A stretch of 64,000 nucleotides of DNA from the NCBI GenBank assembly GCA_002354335.1, contig DELI01000004.1, positions 102,195 to 166,194 of the forward strand, read 5' to 3'. The notes under the pieces are model-generated. The model did not search any database. It was not told the origin of the DNA and saw only the letters and a list, made by a program, of their open reading frames with translations. The position numbers and the translations under genes were made by a program. Below are positions 52,168 to 60,280 of this stretch, in pieces; within the stretch, counting starts at the first letter, position 1, and each line of letters starts with the position of its first letter. The DNA comes from Sphingobacterium sp. UBA2700 (lineage in GTDB: Bacteria; Bacteroidota; Bacteroidia; Sphingobacteriales; Sphingobacteriaceae).

Positions 52168-54843
52168 CTATTTGATATGGTAACGGATACCGGTGTAGAA
52201 CATACGGCCGGTAATTGGTCCCCATACGAGATTGGTATCGAAGTTTTGACCAAAAGGATTGTCGAATGCTAAGATGGGATCTTTCTGGTAGAAGTTTGTT
52301 AAGTTCTCTCCTCCGATATAGATATCGAAGTTTTTGTTCTTACCGAATGTGCGGCTAACTTGAGCATTCATCGTTACATAAGCATCCGAGCGTGTGCCGA
52401 GTTGGTATTCGACCGGATTGCTCGCTGTGCTTGGAAGACGTTTTTTTCCGACAACGTTTAAGGTATAGTCAAATGCCCATCCGGAATGTAGGTTATAAGC
52501 CAAGTTCAAGAACCCACGGTGCTTCGCGTTCATTGGTTTCTCCAGTCTTCCAGACTGATAATCTGTTTGTACGTCTAGTAAACGGTAAGCCATGCGTGCT
52601 TCAAAATGTTGAAGTGGCATAAAACGGAACTCCGCTTGAATACTATTGGAGAATGACTTGCCATCTAGGTTGTAGAAACTAACCTGACGTGGATCTTCGT
52701 AGTCGATTACCACTTGGTTTTGGAAACGGTTGTGGAATAACTCTACCGATATGCCCGACTCTCTGCCAAATAATTGAAAATTCTGGTCGAACGTGAATCC
52801 GGTATTCCAGGATACCTCAGGCTTTAAGCCATACGCATTGGCACCGTTGATCAGCCCTGCCATATTGTTGATGCTACGGCTGGAAGCGAAAATACCTAAG
52901 TTTTCCGCAAAGATATTCGCTGTGCGCTGTCCTCTTCCCGAGCTTAAGCGAAGAGTCGTGTTAAGCGTAGGCTGATAGCGTAATACGGCGCGTGGCGTAG
53001 TAAACCAACCATATAGGTTGTTGTAATCTTGGCGAAGGCCTAAAACAGCGTCGAAATTTTCCGACGGGCTAAAGGTATATTCTGCAAATGCCCCTGCCGT
53101 GGTTTCTTTGCGGCCGAAATCGTATTGATAATCAGTTTGTCCAGCCTGATAGCGCGCCAAATCCTCATCATAGTTATCATGCTGTACCGACGCTCCGACT
53201 TTGTATTTATGGGCAACAGAGCCTAAGATGTCTTGGAACAAAAGGTTAGCATATAGGGATTTCTGCTCATTATCGTAAGCGTTTAATCCAAAGAAGCTTT
53301 CTTGTTTAAAGCGGCTTGCGGACAACTGAAGCCCGATACTACGGTGTTTATTTGTCGGGAAAACATAGCCCAGTTTACCGAAACCTTCAATACGCTGGTT
53401 CTTGAAACCTAGTCCGTAAAGGTCAGTGCCGTATTTATCGGTCTTCTCGTTGAAATCGATCTGTCCACCGATGCGATCATCATGAAGGAATTTAACGCCG
53501 AATTGAGCGATTATACCTTTTCCATTCTCATAATGCCATCTGTTGATTCCGGAGAATAAGTTACCAACCGGCATATCACGGAAACCATTATCACTGAAGT
53601 TCATCGACTTGTTGTACATGAAGTTGTCATGCAATAATAAACCTACAGACCATTTCTCGTTGATATGATGCGATACATTTAAGTTCACATCCGTACGGCC
53701 CATATTATTCGCATAGGCGTTGAAAAATAACTTGTCGGAGTTATGTGGCTTCTTAAGTTCCACATTGATTTGTCCGGCCATATTTTCGAAACCGTTCGCT
53801 ACAGAACCGATTCCTTTACTGATATTGATGGCTTCGATCCAGGTTCCGGCAATAGAGTTCAAGCCTAGAGGCGCGGAAAATCCGCGAGGTCCTGGTAGGC
53901 CTTCTACCGTAATTTGCGTATAGATACCGCTAAGACCCAACATCTGGATTTGCTTACTCCCTGTCACCGCATCACTGCTAACGACATCCACCGATGCTGT
54001 AGTCGTAAAACTCTCACTTAGATCACAACATGCGGCCTTGAAAAGTTCCTTGGCGGTCAATGTCTCTATTCTGTTCGGGGTAAGCTTCGAGATGTAGTTA
54101 GACTTCTGTTTTCTGGAGATTACAATTTCCTTTAGTACATTGTTTTTCGCTTGAATTACGATAACCTCATGCAGGTTTTTTACCTCTACGGTATCACTTT
54201 GCATGCTTGCATGGGAAATAACGAGATGACGGAATGGCTTTTTGTGCATAATTTTAAATACGCCATTCTCATTTGTTTTAACCTTTTTCGCAGGCTCGTC
54301 TGCCCAGAATACCGTAACTTCGGTAATAGGGTTCAGATCACCTTTGTCGTTTTCATTCACTACCACTCCGGTCACTTCGTGATCATGGTCGTGATTATGT
54401 CCTCCATCTTCTTCGGGTTTCATTGCGTGCTCATGCCCTTCATGGTCATGGCCCTCATGATCGTGATCAGCATGGTCGTGGCCTTCATGGCTTTCCTCTT
54501 CGTCTTCTCCTAAGCGGTCATACAAACAACACTCGTGGAGTTCCTCATAAACCTTATCATCGGCTTTAAACTCTCCGGCATCATGGCCAACGGCCGCAAT
54601 CTGCTTCTTAATATGGTCGACTTTAACCTTGTTGGTATCTAATTTAACGGTTGCGAGATGGCTGTTTTGACTCCATTCAATCTCTGTTGCACCCGCATCT
54701 TTTCCTGCTTTCTCGATGCGCTTTTTACACATGCCGCAATTGCCGGCAACTTCAAAACTTACAGTCGTAAGTTGGCTTTGAGCAACTAAAATTTGCCCAC
54801 AAAATAATAGTATGATTAATGGTAATAATCTTCGTAAATGCAT
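52168..54843 (-). CDS. TonB-dependent receptor with N-terminal HMA domain and His-rich linker
   Basis: An 891-aa outer-membrane receptor with an unusual front end. A signal peptide (about 1-22) is followed by a heavy-metal-associated domain (about 25-90) with GNCGMCKKRIE, the two metal-binding cysteines at about 36 and 39. A His/Asp/Glu-rich linker follows (about 117-158, repeated HEGHDH units), then a carboxypeptidase-regulatory-like domain (about 160-235), a plug domain (about 255-370) and a C-terminal barrel. The metal-binding parts point to copper or a similar metal; the transported substrate is inferred. It lies 61 nt downstream of the HYC_CC_PP gene. Confidence 0.88.
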   Translation of the reverse strand: MHLRRLLPLIILLFCGQILVAQSQLTTVSFEVAGNCGMCKKRIEKAGKDAGATEIEWSQNSHLATVKLDTNKVKVDHIKKQIAAVGHDAGEFKADDKVYEELHECCLYDRLGEDEEESHEGHDHADHDHEGHDHEGHEHAMKPEEDGGHNHDHDHEVTGVVVNENDKGDLNPITEVTVFWADEPAKKVKTNENGVFKIMHKKPFRHLVISHASMQSDTVEVKNLHEVIVIQAKNNVLKEIVISRKQKSNYISKLTPNRIETLTAKELFKAACCDLSESFTTTASVDVVSSDAVTGSKQIQMLGLSGIYTQITVEGLPGPRGFSAPLGLNSIAGTWIEAINISKGIGSVANGFENMAGQINVELKKPHNSDKLFFNAYANNMGRTDVNLNVSHHINEKWSVGLLLHDNFMYNKSMNFSDNGFRDMPVGNLFSGINRWHYENGKGIIAQFGVKFLHDDRIGGQIDFNEKTDKYGTDLYGLGFKNQRIEGFGKLGYVFPTNKHRSIGLQLSASRFKQESFFGLNAYDNEQKSLYANLLFQDILGSVAHKYKVGASVQHDNYDEDLARYQAGQTDYQYDFGRKETTAGAFAEYTFSPSENFDAVLGLRQDYNNLYGWFTTPRAVLRYQPTLNTTLRLSSGRGQRTANIFAENLGIFASSRSINNMAGLINGANAYGLKPEVSWNTGFTFDQNFQLFGRESGISVELFHNRFQNQVVIDYEDPRQVSFYNLDGKSFSNSIQAEFRFMPLQHFEARMAYRLLDVQTDYQSGRLEKPMNAKHRGFLNLAYNLHSGWAFDYTLNVVGKKRLPSTASNPVEYQLGTRSDAYVTMNAQVSRTFGKNKNFDIYIGGENLTNFYQKDPILAFDNPFGQNFDTNLVWGPITGRMFYTGIRYHIK

Positions 54844-54848
54844 AATAA

Positions 54849-54905
54849 ATTTAATATTGAATCAATTTTCCTAATAAATAATCTGGATTGAAATCAATAT
54901 TAAAT
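54849..54905. repeat. Long inverted repeat between the HYC_CC_PP and TonB receptor genes
   Basis: ATTTAATATTGA (54849-54860) and TCAATATTAAAT (54894-54905) are perfect 12-bp arms, with partial pairing further in. It fills nearly the whole intergenic gap. Confidence 0.6.
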
Positions 54906-55339
54906 CAAATTCTGAAGTTGCAGTTTAGTAGATAAACGGGATTAACATAGGCGAGTTGAGTCGGCTCGCTTGGGATATTCCAATTCAAATCCTGCTCTAG
55001 CCATTGTTCTAAATAGGGCAATAACCATGGAATGACCACTACTGCGGGTGTGAAGTTGAAAAGTTGTTGAATGGAGGATTGTTGCTGTTCCGACTCGCTT
55101 TTTAATTCGATTTGTACGTCCTGACACTGGTCTTTGTCCTTACAACAGCTGGCGTCTTTTTCGCTATGTTCCTGATTGTGATGGTGTTCAATACACATTG
55201 GGCACTGATCATGTGATACTTTTTCCTCATCTAATACTGAGATCAAAGTACGTTTTCCACAATGATGCATATAGATTGTTGCTCCTGTACTGCATACAGA
55301 ATAAATCGTCAAAAGCAATATGGCAACAATTTTCCTCAT
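54905..55339 (-). CDS. HYC_CC_PP family small exported protein
   Basis: A small exported protein (144 aa from the ATG at 55339; an ATG at 55372 is also open). It has a signal-like N-terminus, then the Cys/His-rich features that name the family: IYMHHCGKRTLIS, CPMCIEHHHNQEH and DASCCKDKDQC (residues about 18-80), a polar Gln/Ser stretch, and a hydrophobic segment with VVVIPWLLPY. Genes of this family typically precede metal-linked TonB receptors, as here. A metal-binding role is likely from the Cys and His residues; the exact function is unknown. Confidence 0.75.
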   Translation of the reverse strand: MRKIVAILLLTIYSVCSTGATIYMHHCGKRTLISVLDEEKVSHDQCPMCIEHHHNQEHSEKDASCCKDKDQCQDVQIELKSESEQQQSSIQQLFNFTPAVVVIPWLLPYLEQWLEQDLNWNIPSEPTQLAYVNPVYLLNCNFRI

Positions 55340-55461
55340 GTGATGTTTCAAATATAGAAACAAATAAAACATTTGTGGATAAAAAAAATTAAAAATTACT
55401 TGCGAAAGAGGAAGTGCGGTTTTATATTAGTCTTACTTTATAGTATAAACCTAATAATATT

Positions 55462-55575
55462 ATGGAACAATTAGCTGCACATCCAAGCTTGCTGTTTATT
55501 GGCGTCGGAGGACTTACCTTGGCGGCAGGTGCGGTAATTTTTCTATTTAACAAAGTTCTTAACCGAGTTAACTAG
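55462..55575 (+). CDS. 37-aa single-helix membrane peptide
   Basis: ATG at 55462 opens MEQLAAHPSLLFIGVGGLTL followed by AAGAVIFLFNKVLNRVN and TAG. This is one transmembrane helix with a short basic tail, followed 5 nt later by a perfect terminator. Codon use is normal and the hydrophobic pattern is clean. Not recognised; it resembles small accessory subunits of membrane complexes in size only. It is divergent from the HYC_CC_PP gene. Confidence 0.6.
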   Translation: MEQLAAHPSLLFIGVGGLTLAAGAVIFLFNKVLNRVN

Positions 55576-55580
55576 ATAAA

Positions 55581-55611
55581 GAAGGGGATATGCTGAATCC
55601 CCTTCTTTTTT
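55581..55611 (+). terminator. Terminator of the 37-aa peptide gene (also behind trpA)
   Basis: GAAGGGGAT (55581-55589) pairs perfectly with ATCCCCTTC (55597-55605), followed by TTTTTT. It lies between two converging units. Confidence 0.85.
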
Positions 55612-55614
55612 GTT

Positions 55615-56376
55615 CTAATTTATCCCTTTAATAGATTGTATAAATGCGGGTATACGGTCTAAATAATTATCTTCCGCCAATAATTTCACGAAAGCTGTTC
55701 CTACAATAGCGCCATTGGCATAACTTGTAGCTTTTGAGAACGTATGTTGATCGTGTATTCCAAAGCCTATGATGAATGGGTTTTTCAAGTCCATATCTTT
55801 GATTCGTTGGAAATAGTTTGCTGCTTGATCTTGAATATCCAATTGTTTGCCCGTTGTAGCATTGGAGGATAAAAGATAAATGAAGCTGGTCGATAAATCA
55901 TCGATCTTTCGGATTCTAGATTCTGAGGTTTGTGGAGTAACTAAAAAGATGTTGCTGATGCCATTCTCCTCAAAAATAGGTTGATAGAGTTCCTCATATT
56001 CATACATCGGTAAATCTGGAATGATCGTTCCATTCACACCAACTTCCTTGCATGCCGTACAGAATGCTTCAACGCCAAACTGTATAACGGGATTGACATA
56101 GCCCATTAGGAATACCGGGATCTGCACATGCTTTCGCAAGTCTTTGAGCTGCTCGAATAGAACCTTTAAGGTCATTCCGTTTTTTAATGCGACCTCCGAA
56201 CTATGCTGGATGGTAGGTCCATCCGCAACCGGGTCGGAATAGGGGAATCCAATTTCCAGAAAATCAGCACCTGCAGATTCTAAAGCCTTTGCGATTTCTA
56301 GTGTGCTATTTATATGTGGGTATCCTGCTGTAAAGTAAATGGACAATAATCCATTTGCGTGTTTTGTTATTTGCAT
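55615..56376 (-). CDS. trpA: Tryptophan synthase alpha subunit
   Basis: Cleaves indole-3-glycerol phosphate to indole, which is channelled to TrpB. The 253-aa TIM barrel has LEIGFPYSDPVADGPTIQHSSEVAL (about residues 41-65, with the catalytic Glu/Asp region), FLMGYVNP (about 94), GTIIPDLPMYEYEEL (about 122-136) and GFGIHDQHTF (about 205). ATG at 56376, 5 nt after the trpB stop; a TTG at 56391 is unlikely. It is last in the trpDFBA operon. Confidence 0.95.
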   Translation of the reverse strand: MQITKHANGLLSIYFTAGYPHINSTLEIAKALESAGADFLEIGFPYSDPVADGPTIQHSSEVALKNGMTLKVLFEQLKDLRKHVQIPVFLMGYVNPVIQFGVEAFCTACKEVGVNGTIIPDLPMYEYEELYQPIFEENGISNIFLVTPQTSESRIRKIDDLSTSFIYLLSSNATTGKQLDIQDQAANYFQRIKDMDLKNPFIIGFGIHDQHTFSKATSYANGAIVGTAFVKLLAEDNYLDRIPAFIQSIKGIN

Positions 56377-56380
56377 GGTC

Positions 56381-57565
56381 TTAAAATCCAAAATATTTCA
56401 TGTAATTATCTAAATCCTTGTCGCCGCGGCCCGATAGACAGATAACGACGGTCTCATCACCTTTAAAGTTCATCTTCTCCAGATGGGCGAGTGCGTGCGA
56501 GCTTTCGATTGCCGGGATAATACCCTCGAGCTTCGTTAATTGCAGGCCGGCCTGCATCGCTTCATCGTCTGTTGCACTGACGTATGTTCCACGGCCAGAC
56601 TTGAATAACCAGGCATGCTGCGGGCCTATGCCAGGGTAGTCTAAGCCCGCGGAAATAGAATAAGGTTCGATAACCTGTCCATCCTCCGTTTGCATCAGGA
56701 TGGAACGGCTACCGTGTAGTACGCCTTCCTGACCAAGAATAGTAGTCGCAGCCGATTCACCACTGTCTACACCATGTCCCGCTGCTTCAACGGCGATCAA
56801 CTGAACATCCTCGTCGTCCAAGAAATGATAGAACATACCTGCGGCATTGGAACCACCGCCAACACAGGCCATCACAATATCAGGCGTTTCCTTGCCCGTC
56901 TTTTCTAATAACTGCTTTTTGGTTTCTTCGGAAATGATGGATTGAAAGCGTGCGACCATATCCGGATAGGGATGCGGTCCGACCACAGACCCAATAATAT
57001 AATGCGTATCGACGGGATTGTTGATCCAATCTCTTAAAGCCTCGTTCGTTGCATCTTTCAAGGTTTTGCTCCCCGACTTAGCCGCTACAACAGTAGCTCC
57101 CATCATCTTCATGCGGGCAACGTTAGGTGCCTGACGCTCAATATCGATCTCGCCCATGTAGACGACGCATTCTAAACCTTTCAACGCGCATACTGTCGCC
57201 GTAGCAACACCGTGTTGTCCAGCGCCGGTTTCGGCGATAATTCGTTTCTTGCCGAGCTTTTCTGCCAATAGGATCTGCCCAATCGTGTTATTGATCTTAT
57301 GCGCGCCGGTATGATTTAGATCTTCGCGTTTTAAAAAGATATTAGCGTTGTATTTTTCCGATAAGCGATTTGCACGGTAAAGAGGAGAGGGACGTCCTAC
57401 GTAATCTTTTAATAATTGTTCAAACTCCGCTTTAAAACTTGGATCCTCAAGAATCGCTAGGTATTGCTGCTGTAACTCTTCCACATTTGGGTACAGCATC
57501 TCCGGGATGTATGCACCACCAAAAGGTCCGTAATATCCTTTGTTATTTACTTGATATTTGCTCAT
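56381..57565 (-). CDS. trpB: Tryptophan synthase beta subunit
   Basis: PLP enzyme joining indole and serine to form tryptophan. The 394-aa sequence has [14 protein letters not shown] (about residues 10-23), the PLP lysine in [15 protein letters not shown] (about 80-94), [11 protein letters not shown] (about 106-116) and the phosphate-binding [15 protein letters not shown] (about 224-238). The start is ATG at 57565, inside the end of trpF (23-nt overlap), implying coupled translation. Confidence 0.97.
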   Translation of the reverse strand: MSKYQVNNKGYYGPFGGAYIPEMLYPNVEELQQQYLAILEDPSFKAEFEQLLKDYVGRPSPLYRANRLSEKYNANIFLKREDLNHTGAHKINNTIGQILLAEKLGKKRIIAETGAGQHGVATATVCALKGLECVVYMGEIDIERQAPNVARMKMMGATVVAAKSGSKTLKDATNEALRDWINNPVDTHYIIGSVVGPHPYPDMVARFQSIISEETKKQLLEKTGKETPDIVMACVGGGSNAAGMFYHFLDDEDVQLIAVEAAGHGVDSGESAATTILGQEGVLHGSRSILMQTEDGQVIEPYSISAGLDYPGIGPQHAWLFKSGRGTYVSATDDEAMQAGLQLTKLEGIIPAIESSHALAHLEKMNFKGDETVVICLSGRGDKDLDNYMKYFGF

Positions 57566-58184
57566 GTTCAATTATTTTCAATGCTTTATTTATTTTATCT
57601 AAGTCTTTAAGACCTGCAGATAGTTCGAATTTCGAGTTTAGATCCAGTCCGATCAGTCTTTCATCATCGAATTGGTAGGCCTCAGCCAGGTTTTCTAACG
57701 ATAGCCCCCCACTAAGGAAGTAAGGCTTAGCATAAGGATAAGATTTCAGTTTATCCCAGTTGAATGTTTTTCCCGTGCCACCATAGGCCTCACTCTTGCT
57801 GTCAAATAAGAAATAGTCGACAACATCGACGTATTCTTGCGGCTTATCCCACTGGAAATCATCGTCTACAGCAAAGGCTTTGATCAGTTCTACGCCTAAA
57901 TTCTTTACGTCTTGACACAACGCTACGGATTCATCGCCATGCAATTGAACAGCATCTAGCTGATGATCATGAATGGTTTGCTTGATTGTAGCTAGATCTG
58001 CATTAACGAAGACGCCTGTCTTTTTAATAGCCTCTGGAATGGGAAGATCTATAATTTCCGAAACATAGCGTGGGGACTTCTCATAAAAGATATGCCCAAT
58101 ATAGTGTATGGGAAGTTTTACCAGTCCCGCAATATTCTCAAGCTCGCGCATACCGCATACTTTGATGAGGATGTTCTTAGCCAT
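57543..58184 (-). CDS. trpF: Phosphoribosylanthranilate isomerase
   Basis: TIM-barrel enzyme converting N-(5-phosphoribosyl)anthranilate to its 1-carboxyphenylamino product. The 213-aa sequence has [13 protein letters not shown] (residues 6-18, catalytic Cys), [15 protein letters not shown] (about 57-71), [10 protein letters not shown] (about 77-86) and [13 protein letters not shown] (about 162-174), with a late LDLNSKFE where the catalytic Asp is expected. Its start overlaps the trpD end by 8 nt. The trpC gene that usually sits before it is absent. Confidence 0.95.
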   Translation of the reverse strand: MAKNILIKVCGMRELENIAGLVKLPIHYIGHIFYEKSPRYVSEIIDLPIPEAIKKTGVFVNADLATIKQTIHDHQLDAVQLHGDESVALCQDVKNLGVELIKAFAVDDDFQWDKPQEYVDVVDYFLFDSKSEAYGGTGKTFNWDKLKSYPYAKPYFLSGGLSLENLAEAYQFDDERLIGLDLNSKFELSAGLKDLDKINKALKIIEHEQISSK

Positions 58185-59166
58185 TGATTAGCTGATTAAA
58201 ACTTTTTAATGCTTTTAACCCCAATAAGGAGGACTCCGCTTCGTAGTAACAATCGCCGAAGCTTTTCTCCGGATGGAAGGTTTTGATTCCGAATGCTGCA
58301 TTCGCCAATACGGTATTGTTCTGTTCGTCGGTACCTTCGCCTTGGATTATTTTTCTGAATATCTTCGCAGCATCCTCTACCGTATCGCCGCCCGCAAGAT
58401 CTGCAGCGTTGATTGGGCTAAAGCCGATTTCCTCCGGAGTATAATAGTTCTCTCCGGCGTTGGTAATGATCTTAAAATCTCCGGTCAGCGATATTTCATC
58501 ATAGCCATCCAAGGCATGCATAATGCTGTATTGCTTGTCTGTTCCTTGATATAGGTATGCATATAAGCGCGCTAATTCTAAGCTAAAGACACCTACCGAT
58601 TGGAATTTCGGATTGGCAGGGTTTGTCAATGGACCTAGCATATTAAAGAACGTCTTCACTGAGAGTGCCCTGCGGATAGGTGCTACGGTTTTCATTGCCG
58701 GATGGAATAATGGTGCATGTAGAAAGCAGATATTCGATCGCTCCAGCTGCGCTTGCAACTCGTTCTGGTCGTTGGTGAACTGATATCCCAAGTATTCCAT
58801 CACATTGGACGAGCCGCAGCCCGATGAAACCCCGACGTTTCCATGCTTTGCAACATGGTAGCCGGCACCTGCTACTACGAAAGATGCCAGGGTGGATATA
58901 TTGAAAGTGTTTTTTCCGTCACCTCCGGTGCCACACATATCAATCAAATCGTATCCTTTGAACTCCACTTTATTGCACAGATCGTACATGGCGTCGCGAA
59001 AACCACCCAGCTCCTCCACGCGTATGCTACGCATGCCATAGATTGTCATAAAGGCAGCTATCTGATGGCTATCGTACTTGCCGGTAGCAATATTGGTTAA
59101 GATGTCGTATGCTTCCTTTCTTGTAAAGGACTTGTATTCAAATAAATGTGCTAGTATCTCTTTCAT
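58177..59166 (-). CDS. trpD: Anthranilate phosphoribosyltransferase
   Basis: Transfers phosphoribose from PRPP to anthranilate. The 329-aa sequence has the glycine-rich DMCGTGGDGKNTFNISTLASFV (about residues 76-97), KHGNVGVSSGCGSSNVMEYLG (about 106-126), HPAMKTVAPIRRALSVKTFFNMLGPLTNP (about 156-184) and the metal-binding DGYDEISLTG (about 220-229). The start is ATG at 59166; a TTG at 59175 is also open. It directly follows the trp attenuator and is the first structural gene of the operon. Confidence 0.96.
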   Translation of the reverse strand: MKEILAHLFEYKSFTRKEAYDILTNIATGKYDSHQIAAFMTIYGMRSIRVEELGGFRDAMYDLCNKVEFKGYDLIDMCGTGGDGKNTFNISTLASFVVAGAGYHVAKHGNVGVSSGCGSSNVMEYLGYQFTNDQNELQAQLERSNICFLHAPLFHPAMKTVAPIRRALSVKTFFNMLGPLTNPANPKFQSVGVFSLELARLYAYLYQGTDKQYSIMHALDGYDEISLTGDFKIITNAGENYYTPEEIGFSPINAADLAGGDTVEDAAKIFRKIIQGEGTDEQNNTVLANAAFGIKTFHPEKSFGDCYYEAESSLLGLKALKSFNQLING

Positions 59167-59175
59167 AAAATTCAA

Positions 59176-59204
59176 TAAAAAGGGCTTGCCGAAAAGGCAA
59201 GCCC
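59176..59204 (-). terminator. trp attenuator terminator hairpin
   Basis: On the minus strand GGGCTTGCC (59204-59196) pairs perfectly with GGCAAGCCC (59190-59182) around TTTTC, then TTTTTATT. It sits 10 nt before trpD, inside the leader transcript, so it controls entry into the operon. Confidence 0.9.
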
Positions 59205-59252
59205 GCTATTTTTTGTTTCGCTAAATTAAACTAATAGGTTATTGCCACAACA

Positions 59253-59300
59253 TTATATGCTGTGCCACCACCAAGTTTTATTTGCTACTGCTGTATTCAT
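59253..59300 (-). CDS. trpL: trp operon leader peptide (three Trp codons)
   Basis: A 15-residue ORF, MNTAVANKTWWWHSI, with three consecutive UGG codons, upstream of trpD. Directly after the Trp codons CACAGCAT can pair with ATGTTGTG (59264-59245 region). That second segment contains GGCAA, which could instead pair with TTGCC of the terminator stem, giving the classical attenuation switch. Its TAA overlaps an ATG (TAATG) opening a second mini-ORF, MLWQ (59253-59239). This fits the known Bacteroid-trp leader class upstream of trp genes in this phylum. Confidence 0.85.
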   Translation of the reverse strand: MNTAVANKTWWWHSI

Positions 59301-59311
59301 TAGTTATTGAA

Positions 59312-59342
59312 CAAATATCAACGATACTTTTGAGAATTGCAA
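59312..59342 (-). promoter_or_regulatory. Promoter of the trp operon
   Basis: On the minus strand TTG (59342-59340), 20 nt, then GATATTTG (59319-59312), one base off the TAnnTTTG consensus. Transcription would start near 59305, just before the leader peptide ATG. Confidence 0.6.
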
Positions 59343-59369
59343 GAATTCTATTAAAAAAATGTCTTTTTG

Positions 59370-59837
59370 TTAATAGGTGACGAAATGAGCCATCTCATTA
59401 CCTTTCGATACTAAGGTAAAGGACGCTATTTTCCCGTTTTCAACGTAGATGGAAGTCAACAGTCTGTTTTTGTAATAGAGAAAAACCATGTTGTCAATGT
59501 TCATGCCTTCCGGGTCGATGTCGCGGACTTCTTTTCGCGGCAGCTCATGGAAAGTTTTATATTGGATCTCATCAACATTCTTCAGCGATAAGTTGATTCT
59601 GATTTCCTGTAGGCTAGCCTCCAGGTAGTCGTATAGTTCGTCGTTAGGATGGTTAACAATAACCCTTTCACTAAGGATTACATCCAAAGGGGTGTCAAAG
59701 TCGGCTAATTCGTTTATAAAGGTTCTTGCAACATCCATACTCTTGCCGTCGCCAGTGGAGCCTTTAGCCGTTTGTGCCATTGACATAAATGGAAGAATGA
59801 TTGTTAGTAAAAAAAGTAATTGCTTTCCCATATTCAT
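59370..59837 (-). CDS. Small exported protein, unknown
   Basis: Not recognised. A 155-aa protein with a signal peptide (about residues 3-21, ending SMAQT) and a mature alpha/beta domain with no Cys and no obvious catalytic motif; FDTPLDVILSERVIVNHPNDELYDYLEASLQEIRINLS is its most regular part. It lies upstream of the trp leader on the same strand but has its own end, and the trp promoter follows within 30 nt. Two ATGs are possible (59837, 59831). Confidence 0.6.
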   Translation of the reverse strand: MNMGKQLLFLLTIILPFMSMAQTAKGSTGDGKSMDVARTFINELADFDTPLDVILSERVIVNHPNDELYDYLEASLQEIRINLSLKNVDEIQYKTFHELPRKEVRDIDPEGMNIDNMVFLYYKNRLLTSIYVENGKIASFTLVSKGNEMAHFVTY

Positions 59838-59880
59838 ATTGTTTAAGCTTTGACGACGATTTCTAGAAAAGGATTAAATA

Positions 59881-59909
59881 AAAAGCGCCCTTTTTGTAAA
59901 GGCGCTTTC
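59881..59909 (-). terminator. Terminator of the DUF2795 gene
   Basis: On the minus strand AAAGCGCC (59908-59901) pairs with GGCGCTTT (59889-59882) around a 10-nt loop, then a T-rich tail. Confidence 0.75.
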
Positions 59910-59919
59910 TATGATGATG

Positions 59920-60141
59920 TTAATATTCGTCTTCGTTGAAAAAGAAGTCATCTTTAGTAGGATAATCTGGCCAAATCTCCTCGATGTTCTCGTAAGGTTC
60001 ACCGTCGTCTTCTAAAGCTTGAAGGTTTTCAATTACTTCAACAGGTGCTCCTGAACGAATAGCGTAGTCAATTAATTCATCTTTTGTCGCTGGCCATGGA
60101 GCGTCTTCTAAATGCGAAGCTAATTCAAGTGTCCAATACAT
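59920..60141 (-). CDS. DUF2795 family protein
   Basis: A 73-aa acidic protein matching the strongly conserved Bacteroidota DUF2795 sequence: MYWTLELASHLEDAPWPATK opening, IDYAIRSGAPVEVIENLQAL, then IWPDYPTKDDFFFNEDEY. Function unknown; near-invariant sequence in the phylum suggests an important housekeeping role. It is a single gene with its own terminator. Confidence 0.88.
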   Translation of the reverse strand: MYWTLELASHLEDAPWPATKDELIDYAIRSGAPVEVIENLQALEDDGEPYENIEEIWPDYPTKDDFFFNEDEY

Positions 60142-60280
60142 ATCTCTTTAATTAAGTTTTACATTTTCGCAAAAATAATATTTAATTTAACTAATGCAAG
60201 TAAAATATGTGTAAATCTTTTATTAATAATGTAAATAGCAGGTTGTCAGCTAATTAAATACTTAAATAGGAGGTTGAACA

